Origin: DATKUC01 sp964577375
GTDB taxonomy: Bacteria > Spirochaetota > Spirochaetia > DSM-27196 > DATKUC01
Reading direction: 5' to 3'
Length of the DNA: 64,000 nt
NCBI GenBank assembly: GCA_964577375.1
Contig: CAZNYW010000002.1
Span: 109,973 to 173,972 of the forward strand
Shown here: in pieces, positions 1 through 8,429 of the stretch
How positions within the stretch are numbered: position 1 is the first letter of the stretch
Layout of the letters: every line of letters begins with the position of its first letter
Made by a program: the position numbers and the translations under genes
Notes under the pieces: generated by a model
What the model saw: only the letters and a program-made list of their open reading frames with translations
Databases searched by the model: none
Told to the model about the DNA's origin: nothing

Positions 1-43
1 GTTTTAAAACCCCACTACAGATTAGGCCAAATATCCCGCCCCG

Positions 44-952
44 TCAACTCGCGGGCTGCTGACGCCCGAGCAGTTTACGAAGAAACCGCGAAAGTCCTCC
101 CTCCTGGCCTACAGGCACCTTCTCGAGCCTCCCAACCATGTGCTGGACGCAGATCGACGCCTTTCCCTTCGGATCCATGGCAAGAAAGGGCCTCTGACGC
201 AGCACCGCCTGATGAACCGCGGGATCGTCGTAGACGTAGCCCAGGTAGTCGACCTTCAAATTGAGAAACTGCCCGGCAATGTTGATGACGCGCTCGGCGA
301 CCTTCTTCCCTTCTGTCACCGAGCGAACCCTGTTTACGATTAGCTTCAGACTCAGGCTCAGATTGTCGATTTCGGTCGCGATTATCTTGATGATGCCGTA
401 CGCATCGGTTATCGCGGTGGGCTCCGGAGTTGTGACGATGATTGCCTCGTCGGCAGCAGCGACAAATGAAAGCACGTTGTTTGACACACCGGCGCTTGTG
501 TCGATTATGATGACGTCGGCGCTCGAGAGCTCGGAAAGCTCCTGGACAAAGATCTGCCGTTCATCTTCCGAAAGATTCGCTATCTTCGCAAAGCCGCTGG
601 CACCCGCGACGATCTGGATGCCGTAGCTGGTGTCCATCAGAATCTCGCGCATGCTCTTCTGTTTTCGGATGAGGTGATAAAGGTTGTACTTCGGGATGAT
701 CCCCAGCACTACGTTCACGTTGGCAAGGCCGAGATCCGCATCCATCAGCACAACACGCTTGCCGAGCCGCGCGTAGGCCAGAGCCATATTCGTCGAAATA
801 TTGGTCTTCCCGACGCCGCCCTTCCCGCTTGCGACAGCAATGATCCTCGTCTTGTGCTGTGATGCCGCCGCGTCGGCCCCACGCCCTGCGGAGGGCTTTT
901 TCTTCATCATTTCACGCAGCGTTTCCGCCTGGTCTGCCATCTCCCTCTCCAT
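44..952 (-). CDS. flhG: FlhG (YlxH/MinD-like ATPase), flagellar number/placement regulator
   Basis: 302-residue MinD/ParA-type ATPase that pairs with FlhF to set flagellar number and position at the cell pole. A deviant Walker A motif GKGGVGKT is at residues 43-50 and a Walker A'-like LMDADLGLANV follows. Near the N-terminus the sequence DQAETLR (residues 7-13) matches the DQAxxLR motif with which FlhG is known to stimulate the FlhF GTPase. Two starts are possible: the first ATG (952) has its purine run directly abutting it, while the ATG at 940 has GGAG six bases upstream and would give a protein beginning MADQAETLR, which I prefer. It is the last gene of the long minus-strand run; the 43 bases after its stop show no gene start. 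Confidence 0.95.
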   Translation of the reverse strand: MEREMADQAETLREMMKKKPSAGRGADAAASQHKTRIIAVASGKGGVGKTNISTNMALAYARLGKRVVLMDADLGLANVNVVLGIIPKYNLYHLIRKQKSMREILMDTSYGIQIVAGASGFAKIANLSEDERQIFVQELSELSSADVIIIDTSAGVSNNVLSFVAAADEAIIVTTPEPTAITDAYGIIKIIATEIDNLSLSLKLIVNRVRSVTEGKKVAERVINIAGQFLNLKVDYLGYVYDDPAVHQAVLRQRPFLAMDPKGKASICVQHMVGRLEKVPVGQEGGLSRFLRKLLGRQQPAS

Positions 953-963
953 CTCCCAACGGA

Positions 964-2154
964 TTATCCGAACCGTGCTTCCACGTGGTCGCGGCTGATC
1001 CGGAAGCCTTCCAGATTTGTGAGAAGCTTAACCACCGATGCCCTGGCGATGTCCTGTGGGACGCCCTGCCCGTCGGTGACGAACGAAATCGATTTCTGCT
1101 TTTCAAAGAGCACACTGACGACGTTCCCGATCCGGGTAGTCTCGTCGAGTTTGGTTAGAACCACCGACTGATAATTGAACGGTTCGAACTGCCGGAGGAT
1201 TTCGTAGATGTCACTGGTCTTTGTGGTCGCGCTCAGAGCGAGGTGCACCGAGCTCCCCGTGCCCGACTCGCGGAGCAGCTCACGCATTTCGCCCAGTTTC
1301 GCGAAATCCTTCGGACTCTTACCGATAGTATCCACGAATACAAGATCGACATCATGGTACAGATCCAGATACTTCTTGAAATCCTGTGGCGACTCGGCAA
1401 AGGCCACCGGAATTCCCATTATCTCTCCATAGATCTCTATCTGCTGCTTGGCGCCGATCCGGTAATTATCGATGGTCAGTATCCGCACGGTGGAAGGTTT
1501 TCCGCTTGCACCGGTGATGCCGTACATGGCTGCAAGTTTGGCAATGGTGGTGGTCTTTCCGACGCCGGTGGGGCCTACGAGGATGAAGACCTCGGCACCG
1601 GCGTCCCTCTTCCCCGAGGATCTCGATATGTTTGCCGTGTCCTCGCTTATGGCGATCGATTCGCCGATCCACTCCACCACCCTGTTCTGAACCCCGGCGA
1701 TATCGTCGAGCTCATCTACCGACAACTCGCTCCGAAGCCGGCCCGAGATGCCGCGTATGTAGGCGGGTGTAAACTCGTTCTGTTCGAGAAGCGTTTCGAT
1801 TTCGCGGATTGTCGGATGGACTGCGTCAGTCTGCGTCACCGAAGTCGACGGCGGCTGCTTGTCCATCCGTTCCTTGATATCCTGAATTTCCTTCAATACC
1901 AGGTCGATGGTTTTTTCCGCCTTCACGGCATTCAGGATCTTCTTCTTTTCCTCTTCGACGTCGATGGTCTTTCGCTTGACCGGCTCATAGGAGTAGTAGC
2001 CTGTAACTTCGACACCTTCCCGGGCGAAGAAGCCCAGGAAACCGCCCATTCGCACCATCTTGTGGGAAAGAATCCGGGCATTGTCCCCGTACTTGACCCG
2101 CACTTTGTCGAGAGCTTCGCGATGAGTCTGGGCCTGTTCAACGAAGTATTCCAT
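964..2154 (-). CDS. flhF: FlhF, SRP-type GTPase for flagellar placement
   Basis: 396-residue signal-recognition-particle-family GTPase that recruits early basal-body parts at the flagellated pole. The order is a basic N-terminal domain (residues 1-100, starting MEYFVEQAQTHREALDKV), a linker, then the NG GTPase core with P-loop GPTGVGKTT at 194-202, a G3 motif DTIGKSPKD (most relatives have DTAGRSP) and G4 TKLD followed by ETTRIGNV. It starts 11 nt after flhA with GGTGA upstream of the ATG and ends 11-23 nt before flhG, so the placement pair is co-transcribed with the export gate gene, as in other spirochaetes and in Bacillus. Confidence 0.95.
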   Translation of the reverse strand: MEYFVEQAQTHREALDKVRVKYGDNARILSHKMVRMGGFLGFFAREGVEVTGYYSYEPVKRKTIDVEEEKKKILNAVKAEKTIDLVLKEIQDIKERMDKQPPSTSVTQTDAVHPTIREIETLLEQNEFTPAYIRGISGRLRSELSVDELDDIAGVQNRVVEWIGESIAISEDTANISRSSGKRDAGAEVFILVGPTGVGKTTTIAKLAAMYGITGASGKPSTVRILTIDNYRIGAKQQIEIYGEIMGIPVAFAESPQDFKKYLDLYHDVDLVFVDTIGKSPKDFAKLGEMRELLRESGTGSSVHLALSATTKTSDIYEILRQFEPFNYQSVVLTKLDETTRIGNVVSVLFEKQKSISFVTDGQGVPQDIARASVVKLLTNLEGFRISRDHVEARFG

Positions 2155-2165
2155 CTGCAGTCACC

Positions 2166-4256
2166 TCATCCATCGAGTCTGATCTCGCCAACCCCTTCGA
2201 CACGCACTTCGGGGATGATTTCGGCTACCGACAGCACCACCAGGTCCGGTATCTCACGTGAGGTACCGGTCTTCACCAGCGGGCGCGCCGCCTCCGAACA
2301 GAGCACGATCGGGTAGAGCCCCTGCTCCTGAACCCGCCGGACCATGTTCGACACGGCATTAATCCATTTTCGTTGAACGTCAGGCTTGAGCGCGGAGATG
2401 ATGCCGCCCGCGGTTTCCACGCGGGAATCGATGATCGTCTGTTCCAGGGCGGGGTTGATGGTGATGACCGACATCTTCCTGTCGTCATCCGCATACTGGA
2501 GACAGATCTGCCGCGCAAGTCCCTGCCGTACCTTCTCGATAAGATACCCCGTATCCTTGGTGATTGTACCATAGTCACCAAGCGTTTCCAATATGACCAC
2601 CATGTTGCGAATAGACACCTGTTCGCGAAGCAGTCCCTGCAGCACCTTCTGAATTTCCCCGGTCGAAAGGTTGCCCTGAACCTCCTCAACGACCGCAGGA
2701 TAGTCCCGTTTGAGCGTGTCGAGGATCGATTTTACCTCCTGCCGGCCGAGGATTTCGGATGCATGCCGCTTGATAACCTCGGTCAGGTGGGTCGCCACGA
2801 TGGACGGTGCGTCCACAACCGTGTAACCGGCCCTTTCGGCCTGCTCACGGAACTCCTCGGTAATCCACTGCGCCGGGAGACCGAACGCCGGATCTCGAGT
2901 CTTTTCTCCTGGAATCTCCTCTTTCACGCCGCCGGGATTGATGGACAGATAGTGTCCGAGGCGGATCGAGCCACGGCCCACCTCCACGCCGCGGATCTTG
3001 ATGCAGTATTCCGACGGTTCGAGGCGCATGTTGTCGATGATTCGTATGCGCGGTACCACCAGGCCCATGTCGAGGGCCGCCTCGCGCCGGATCCGGGTTA
3101 CGCGGTCGAGAAGCTCCGCGCCCTGATCCTTGTCGACAAGGGGAACGAGCCCGTAGCCGAGCTCGAGAGAGATCGGGTCGAGCGGTGCCACCGGAGACAC
3201 CTCTGCCGGCGCCGCCTCACGAGTTTTCTCGGCGGCGACCGCCTCGCGAGCGTCGCGTTCGGCCGTAATCTGCCTCCGGGTCAGACGAACCGCGAGAAAG
3301 CCGAAGAGGCCCGCCATGGGCAGAAGCACGTACCAGGGAAATCCCGGAAGAAACGAGATCATGAAGAGGAACCCCGCAGCGATCCAGTAGACGCGCGACT
3401 GACTGGAGAACTGCTTAGTGACGTCATCTCCGAAGGTTCCGTCAGAAATTGCCCTTGTGACTATCAGGCCGGTGGCGGTAGACACGAGCAGCGCGGGAAA
3501 CTGGGTCACAAGTCCGTCACCGATGGTGAGGTTGGAATAGGTGTTGAGCGCCTCGTTGAATGCCTCACCGTGCAGCGTCATTCCCACGATGATTCCACCG
3601 ATCAGATTGATGGTAGTTATGAATATGCCGATCTTGACGTTGCCCGACACGAACTTCGACGCACCATCCATAGCCCCGTAGAAATCGACTTCACGCTGAA
3701 GGTCGTTCTTTCGCTTCATCGATTCCTCTTCGGTGATAGCGCCGGAGTTGTATTCCGCCTCGATCGCCATCTGTTTTCCAGGAAGCGCATCGAGAGTGAA
3801 ACGGGCAGCCACTTCGGCGACGCGAGTAGCGCCCTTCGTGATGACCACGAACTGCACCGCAATAAGAATCGTGAAGATAATGAGCCCGATGACGATGCCC
3901 TGGACTCCGCCGGTCCCGACGACGAAATGCCCGAAGGCGCGGACCAGCTTTCCGCCGAACTGGTTACCCTGCGAGAGAATCAGGCGGGTTGAAGAGACGT
4001 TGAGTGCGAGCCCGTAGACGGTCGTGACCAGAAGCAGCGTTGGAAAAATCGAGAACTCGAGTGCCCTCCGCGTGTAGAGCACGATCAGGATGGTCAGCAG
4101 CGAGAGGATTATGTTGAAGGCCATGAGCGCATCGAGCAGCACCGCCGGCAGCGGAATGATCAACATCATCACCACGACGATGACACCGACGGCCACAAAG
4201 ATGTCGCTTCGCTGTTTTAGGAATGAGGCTCCCAGTAGAGACCGCACATCCGCCAT
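2166..4256 (-). CDS. flhA: FlhA, flagellar type III export gate protein
   Basis: 696-residue export gate subunit. The N-terminal half carries about eight hydrophobic membrane segments; between them is the FHIPEP signature region (RVAEVAARFTLDALPGKQMA, then IEAEYNSGAI). The C-terminal half (from about residue 350) is the cytoplasmic domain that docks chaperone-substrate complexes for sequential export. Family length is about 680-700, so the gene is intact. It follows flhB with 15 nt between and precedes flhF, the standard flhB-flhA-flhF-flhG order. The start codon is ATG at 4256. Confidence 0.97.
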   Translation of the reverse strand: MADVRSLLGASFLKQRSDIFVAVGVIVVVMMLIIPLPAVLLDALMAFNIILSLLTILIVLYTRRALEFSIFPTLLLVTTVYGLALNVSSTRLILSQGNQFGGKLVRAFGHFVVGTGGVQGIVIGLIIFTILIAVQFVVITKGATRVAEVAARFTLDALPGKQMAIEAEYNSGAITEEESMKRKNDLQREVDFYGAMDGASKFVSGNVKIGIFITTINLIGGIIVGMTLHGEAFNEALNTYSNLTIGDGLVTQFPALLVSTATGLIVTRAISDGTFGDDVTKQFSSQSRVYWIAAGFLFMISFLPGFPWYVLLPMAGLFGFLAVRLTRRQITAERDAREAVAAEKTREAAPAEVSPVAPLDPISLELGYGLVPLVDKDQGAELLDRVTRIRREAALDMGLVVPRIRIIDNMRLEPSEYCIKIRGVEVGRGSIRLGHYLSINPGGVKEEIPGEKTRDPAFGLPAQWITEEFREQAERAGYTVVDAPSIVATHLTEVIKRHASEILGRQEVKSILDTLKRDYPAVVEEVQGNLSTGEIQKVLQGLLREQVSIRNMVVILETLGDYGTITKDTGYLIEKVRQGLARQICLQYADDDRKMSVITINPALEQTIIDSRVETAGGIISALKPDVQRKWINAVSNMVRRVQEQGLYPIVLCSEAARPLVKTGTSREIPDLVVLSVAEIIPEVRVEGVGEIRLDG

Positions 4257-4271
4257 ATCGCTCTCCTTCGC

Positions 4272-5480
4272 CTATCGCGGGCCCGGCCCGCCTGCGGCCG
4301 CGCTCTGTCCTGCCGCGCCGAGCTTGTTCATCTGATAAACCTGCTTCAACACCGCCACTACCGCTTCGTAGTATTTCTCCGGAATCTCGTCTCCGATCTC
4401 CACGTCCGCATACAGCGCGCGGGCGAGCGGCCGGTTCTCAATGAGCGGCACGTTGTACTCGGTCGCAAGCTCCCGGATTCGCTGCGCGATATTGTCCTGC
4501 CCCTTCGCGGTAACGGTGGGGGCGCGCATCATCTCCCGGTTGTACTCGAGAGCCACCGCATAGTGCGTCGGGTTCGTGACAACCACGTCCGCCTCCGGAA
4601 CCTTTCGCACGAGGTTGCGATTAAGAAGATCCTGCATGCGCCTGCGCAGGCGCCCCTTCACCAGCGGGTCTCCTTCGTACATTCGCCGCTCTTCCTTAAC
4701 CTCCTGTTTGCTCATCTTCAACGACTCGAGGTGCTGTCTCCGCTGAAACAGGTAGTCGAAGAGCGAGAAAAACAGGAGCACGACCGCCGACCAGACAAGG
4801 ATCCTGAAGGTGAGGGTTGCAATTACCGAGACGCCCTGAAGGACCGTCGCGTGCAGAAGGTTCACCAGCTGTCCGATCGAACTGACGACGATCAGGACTG
4901 CAATCCCGACGATGATGATGATCTTGATGACCGATTTCGAAAGATTGAAAATCGCTTCAGCGGAGAAGAACGATCGCTGGAGCCAGCGTCCGAACCGGGG
5001 CGCGACGCGGTTGAAATCGGGTGTTATCGGCTTCACGGTGAAAAGCAGCCCGACCTGCAGCACATTTCCGAGAATGGCCGCCGTCACTGCAACCGCCGCG
5101 ATGGGCCAGACCAGACGCAGGAAGTAACCGAAGAAGGCCCGGGCAACGGTGAAATCGACCGTGATATCTACCGTCGTCGACTGGCTGATGAAGTAGGCCA
5201 CCATTTCGGCCATCGTTCCGAAAAAGTACTTTCCAATGATGCCGAGAAGGACCACGGTGAAGAGCAGCACGATCGACTGCGCAACGTCCTGAGACTTCGC
5301 GACCTTGCCCTCTTCGCGCGCCTTGCGGATCTTGTGTTCGGTCGGTTCCTCTGTGCGGCCCTCGTCCTCAGCCGCAAACCACTGGAGATGAACTCCGGTC
5401 AGTTGAGCGGCAAAGTCGTCTCCGGAAAGGAGACTGCGGAGCTCGGGACCCGGTGTGTATTGATCCGAATCGACCGTCAC
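4272..5480 (-). CDS. flhB: FlhB, autocleaving export switch protein
   Basis: 402 residues from a GTG start at 5480 that overlaps the fliR stop codon (GTGA), with a GGAGGAGG run just upstream. The same reading frame stays open far upstream inside fliR, so the longest open frame is misleading. After a short N-terminal extension comes LQWFA and then EEPTEHKIRKAREEGKVAKS, the usual beginning of FlhB proteins. Four hydrophobic segments follow, then a cytoplasmic domain with the NPTH autocleavage motif (VVVTNPTHYAVALEY) that switches export from hook to filament substrates. The alanine/glycine-rich tail is not conserved in the family. Confidence 0.95.
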   Translation of the reverse strand: MTVDSDQYTPGPELRSLLSGDDFAAQLTGVHLQWFAAEDEGRTEEPTEHKIRKAREEGKVAKSQDVAQSIVLLFTVVLLGIIGKYFFGTMAEMVAYFISQSTTVDITVDFTVARAFFGYFLRLVWPIAAVAVTAAILGNVLQVGLLFTVKPITPDFNRVAPRFGRWLQRSFFSAEAIFNLSKSVIKIIIIVGIAVLIVVSSIGQLVNLLHATVLQGVSVIATLTFRILVWSAVVLLFFSLFDYLFQRRQHLESLKMSKQEVKEERRMYEGDPLVKGRLRRRMQDLLNRNLVRKVPEADVVVTNPTHYAVALEYNREMMRAPTVTAKGQDNIAQRIRELATEYNVPLIENRPLARALYADVEIGDEIPEKYYEAVVAVLKQVYQMNKLGAAGQSAAAGGPGPR

Positions 5481-6304
5481 TGGCCTCCTCCTGCTGCCGC
5501 AGCGGCGGCGGCTCCACCACCTGCCTGGATCCGTGAGAAGACTCCGTTCAGCTCGCTGAATCCGAGGTCGATCACGTGTCCGAAGAATCCCATGATGAGT
5601 GGAATGGAAAGCACCAGCATTACAAAGGCCACAATAATCGCAAGGGGAAAACCGAGCATCAGCAGATTGAGCTGCGGTGCCGCCTTTGCGAGCAACCCCA
5701 TCACCACCTCGACCAGAAAGAGCGTTCCAAGGATCGGAAGCGCAATGATGAGAGCCTGCTCGAAGAGACGGGAAAGACTTCCGAGCATCAGCGCCGCCCA
5801 GTCGCTGTGATGCGTAGCGAAATCGACCGCCCGGACCGCATGGAAAGACCCGACCACGCCGGTGAGAAAGAGCTTCTGGAACCCTCCCACGGACAGAAAC
5901 ACAAACATGGCTCCCACATTGAAAAACTGGCCGACAAGAGGAATCTCGACCTGGGCCAAAGGATCGAAGACTTCCGAAGCACCAAACCCCATTTGAAGGG
6001 AGAAGAACTCGCCCGCAACCTGGAATGCAGCAAAGATCACCACCAGATAGAAGGAGGTGATGATCCCGATCAGCGCCTCTCCAATCACAACGAGCACATA
6101 GGCGAGAACCGTATCGGGTAGAGGCGTGTAGACGCCGCGAAGCCCCGGAAGCAGGAGCGCGGAGCACAGAAATGCGAGCCCGATCTTTGCGATACGAGGA
6201 ACGCCCCCGGAGGACAGCAAGGGTGCAATCTCGATCATCGCAATCACCCGGGCGAAGATGAGGAAAAAGATCTGTGCATCGCTGACCAGGCTCCCGAGGT
6301 TCAA
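5477..6304 (-). CDS. fliR: FliR, flagellar export gate membrane protein
   Basis: 275-residue integral membrane protein with six predicted hydrophobic segments, part of the FliPQR export gate pore. The start is TTG at 6304, with AGGTGA seven bases upstream inside the end of fliQ; there is no ATG in frame. Recognisable family stretches are ARVIAMIEIAPLLSSGGVP near the N-terminus and QMGFGASEVFDPLAQVEIP in the middle. The last 15 residues are a Gly/Ala low-complexity tail. It overlaps flhB by 4 nt (GTGA), which suggests translational coupling. Confidence 0.95.
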   Translation of the reverse strand: MNLGSLVSDAQIFFLIFARVIAMIEIAPLLSSGGVPRIAKIGLAFLCSALLLPGLRGVYTPLPDTVLAYVLVVIGEALIGIITSFYLVVIFAAFQVAGEFFSLQMGFGASEVFDPLAQVEIPLVGQFFNVGAMFVFLSVGGFQKLFLTGVVGSFHAVRAVDFATHHSDWAALMLGSLSRLFEQALIIALPILGTLFLVEVVMGLLAKAAPQLNLLMLGFPLAIIVAFVMLVLSIPLIMGFFGHVIDLGFSELNGVFSRIQAGGGAAAAAAAGGGQ

Positions 6305-6311
6305 ACCAGCA

Positions 6312-6581
6312 TCACCTGATCATGTTGGGAATCTGGGCAAAAAGGTTCTGCGTGAACTGCACCATCGCCCCGAACATCCAGGGACCGAAGAAGAGCAGCG
6401 CGGCAAGGATCGCTGCAATTTTCGGAACGAACGTCAGCGTCTGCTCCTGGATCGACGTCGTCGCCTGGAATATCGAAACGATCAGGCCGACCACCAGTCC
6501 GATGAGAAGCAGCGGCGAGGCGATCACCAGTATCTCGACAATTGCGCTGCGCATTATCTGAACGGCTACACCCAGGTCCAT
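6312..6581 (-). CDS. fliQ: FliQ, flagellar export gate small membrane protein
   Basis: 89-residue protein with two hydrophobic helices and the conserved loop SIFQATTSIQEQTLTFVPKI, diagnostic of FliQ/SctS. It assembles with FliP and FliR in the export gate. AGGAGG lies 5 nt upstream of the ATG. It lies 15 nt after fliP and 7 nt before the TTG start of fliR. Length is normal for the family. Confidence 0.97.
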   Translation of the reverse strand: MDLGVAVQIMRSAIVEILVIASPLLLIGLVVGLIVSIFQATTSIQEQTLTFVPKIAAILAALLFFGPWMFGAMVQFTQNLFAQIPNMIR

Positions 6582-6596
6582 GAAAACCTCCTATGC

Positions 6597-7418
6597 TCAG
6601 GAAAAGCTCGCTACCAGCTGCCTCGTAAGCAGGCCCCACCCGTCCACCAGAACAAACAGAATCAGCTTGAACGGCAGACTGATCATGACAGGCGGCAGCA
6701 TGATCATTCCCATCGACATCAGCGTGGATGCCACGACCATGTCTATTATTATGAACGGCACAAACAGAAGTATTCCAATCTTGAAGGCTACCGTAAGCTC
6801 ATTGAGAATGAAGGCGGGTATCAGCACGTGGGTCGGCACATCTGCCAGATTCTGCGGCTTGGGAAGCCCGCTCATGCTCATAAAGAGACGGATATTGTCC
6901 GGATTGGCCCGCATCTGCTTGTACATGAAGACGCGGATCGGTTTTTCGAAGTTCTGCTCCGCCTGCTGGATGTTTATCTTGCCGTCGGAAAAGGGTTTGT
7001 ACGCATTGTTGTAGATGTCGGTGATCGTCGGCCACATGATGAACAGCGTCATGAAGAGCGCTATCCCCATGAGCACCTGATTCGGCGGCACCTGCTGCAG
7101 CGAAAGCGCCCGCTTCACGAAGTCGAACACTATCGCGATCCGCAGGAACGAGGTCATCAGGATGATGATGGCAGGCGCAAGGCTGAGAACCGCCAGCCCC
7201 AGAAGGAGCTGAAGTGAAAGGGCGACCTCCTGGTTGTTCTTCGGCGACCGAAGCTGAAGGTCGACAAACGGTATATTGATGCCGCTCAGGCCGTTTCCGC
7301 CGGGCGCGGCCGTCGAAGGCGCAGTCGGCGCTGCAGGCGTAGCCTGAGCAAACAACACCCCCGGTGTGAATCCCACGAGCGCTGCGGCCAGGATCACAAT
7401 TGCTGCTGATCTTCTCAT
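6597..7418 (-). CDS. fliP: FliP, flagellar export gate membrane protein
   Basis: 273 residues. A cleavable signal peptide (residues 1-24, ending LFAQA) is followed by a Pro/Ala spacer and four hydrophobic helices. Conserved blocks are LSLAPAIIILMTSFLRIAIV, RALSLQQVPPNQVLMGIALF, and the C-terminal IIIDMVVASTLMSMGM. FliP forms the pentameric core of the export gate with FliQ and FliR. GGGGAGGGGAC precedes the ATG; the same purine block precedes fliF, fliO and ftsZ in this cluster. Confidence 0.97.
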   Translation of the reverse strand: MRRSAAIVILAAALVGFTPGVLFAQATPAAPTAPSTAAPGGNGLSGINIPFVDLQLRSPKNNQEVALSLQLLLGLAVLSLAPAIIILMTSFLRIAIVFDFVKRALSLQQVPPNQVLMGIALFMTLFIMWPTITDIYNNAYKPFSDGKINIQQAEQNFEKPIRVFMYKQMRANPDNIRLFMSMSGLPKPQNLADVPTHVLIPAFILNELTVAFKIGILLFVPFIIIDMVVASTLMSMGMIMLPPVMISLPFKLILFVLVDGWGLLTRQLVASFS

Positions 7419-7443
7419 GTCCCCTCCCCTGTTTACCGTGCGG

Positions 7444-8343
7444 CTACTGCGAGAGCCGCTTCAGCCGGTCCCGCTGCTTCCGCAGGAACTGCGTCGGTTC
7501 CGCAATTCCGCCGATCTCAGCTCCTGGCGGGCCACCTCGCGTTTCCACGGGCTCGGAATCGCGCTCCAGTGCCGGGCCGGCAGATGCCGGGCCGGCAGGT
7601 ACCGTTTCGGCGGTCAGGGCCGCGCCCTGCCGGGTCGGCGTTGGGGAGAGGTTTTTTTGATGCGTCGAGATTCCGGTCGCCGCGAGCACATTCGACAGCA
7701 GATCCGAGAAGTTCCGCCGGACGCCGGGCGTCGCGGTCTGGTACTTCAGGCGGATATCGTCGAGGCTCTCCTGGTCGGTAATCTCTGCTATCAGACTTAT
7801 CGAGTGCTCGCCGCCGCCTACAAGGAAGATCTGCCGACCGGCTTCCACCAGGTGGATAGTCCGATTGCCCGGAAGCTGAAGACTTCCAAGGACGCGCATG
7901 GAGGACGCCTCGTTGACGCGGCCACCAGTGCCCTTCTTGAGCAGGTAGAACAGTCCGTAGATCAGGGCGACAACGAATCCGAGTATCAGCACCATCCGGA
8001 CCAGGTCCCAGATGCCGAAGGCCGGAACCGACTTGATCGGGCTCGGGGCGGCGCTGTCGGAGAAGGTCAGATCCTTCTCATTGACGTTTTCCACGCTCTT
8101 CCCGTTCGCCGCACCGGCGGCTGTGGTTGCTGCCGCCGTGGAGGCGCTGTCAGGACTCGCGACGTCCGGCACGCTTCGCGCGGTCTGTGCGGATTGCGCA
8201 TTTTTCGAATCCGGCGCGTTTTGCGCCGCCGGAGCCTGCGGCGAGACTGCTGTAGATTTACCCGATTGCGCAGCGGGCCTGTTCTGAGCGGTTACCGTCT
8301 GCGAGACAACAGCGATAACAGCAATGAGAAGAACGCCCGCCAT
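7444..8343 (-). CDS. fliO: FliO/FliZ, flagellar export gate assembly protein
   Basis: About 300 residues. An Ala/Ser/Gln-rich region (25-95) precedes one membrane helix (FGIWDLVRMVLILGFVVALIYGLFYLL region, about 108-134, joined to LKKGTGGRV) and a small FliO-type cytoplasmic domain with RVLGSLQLPGNRTIHLVEAG, which assists FliP complex assembly. The N-terminal start is uncertain. The ATG at 8343 has no ribosome site, but GGGAGGGGA at 8371-8379 sits correctly ahead of an in-frame ATC at 8365-8367. Starting there would prepend MKKKAAIL and give a proper positively charged signal peptide. Neighbours are fliY upstream (86 nt gap) and fliP downstream. Confidence 0.85.
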   Translation of the reverse strand: MAGVLLIAVIAVVSQTVTAQNRPAAQSGKSTAVSPQAPAAQNAPDSKNAQSAQTARSVPDVASPDSASTAAATTAAGAANGKSVENVNEKDLTFSDSAAPSPIKSVPAFGIWDLVRMVLILGFVVALIYGLFYLLKKGTGGRVNEASSMRVLGSLQLPGNRTIHLVEAGRQIFLVGGGEHSISLIAEITDQESLDDIRLKYQTATPGVRRNFSDLLSNVLAATGISTHQKNLSPTPTRQGAALTAETVPAGPASAGPALERDSEPVETRGGPPGAEIGGIAEPTQFLRKQRDRLKRLSQ

Positions 8344-8429
8344 GAGAATAGCGGCTTTCTTTTTGATATGTCCCCTCCCAACACCGGCTTTTGCGGGTCT
8401 GCAGTCCCGCGTGGCCTGATACTTATATA

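Noticed and set aside
2373..3992. Plus-strand open frame of about 540 codons opposite flhA
   Set aside because: Antisense shadow of a highly conserved gene in G+C-rich DNA; composition is His/Arg/Asp-rich with no domain.
4563..5810. Plus-strand open frame opposite flhB and fliR
   Set aside because: Shadow frame with a His/Asp/Arg-rich low-information translation.
5481..6167. N-terminal extension of the flhB reading frame (Arg/Cys-rich, about 229 codons)
   Set aside because: It lies inside fliR in another frame, has no family resemblance, and the GTG at 5480 has a strong ribosome site and normal FlhB sequence.
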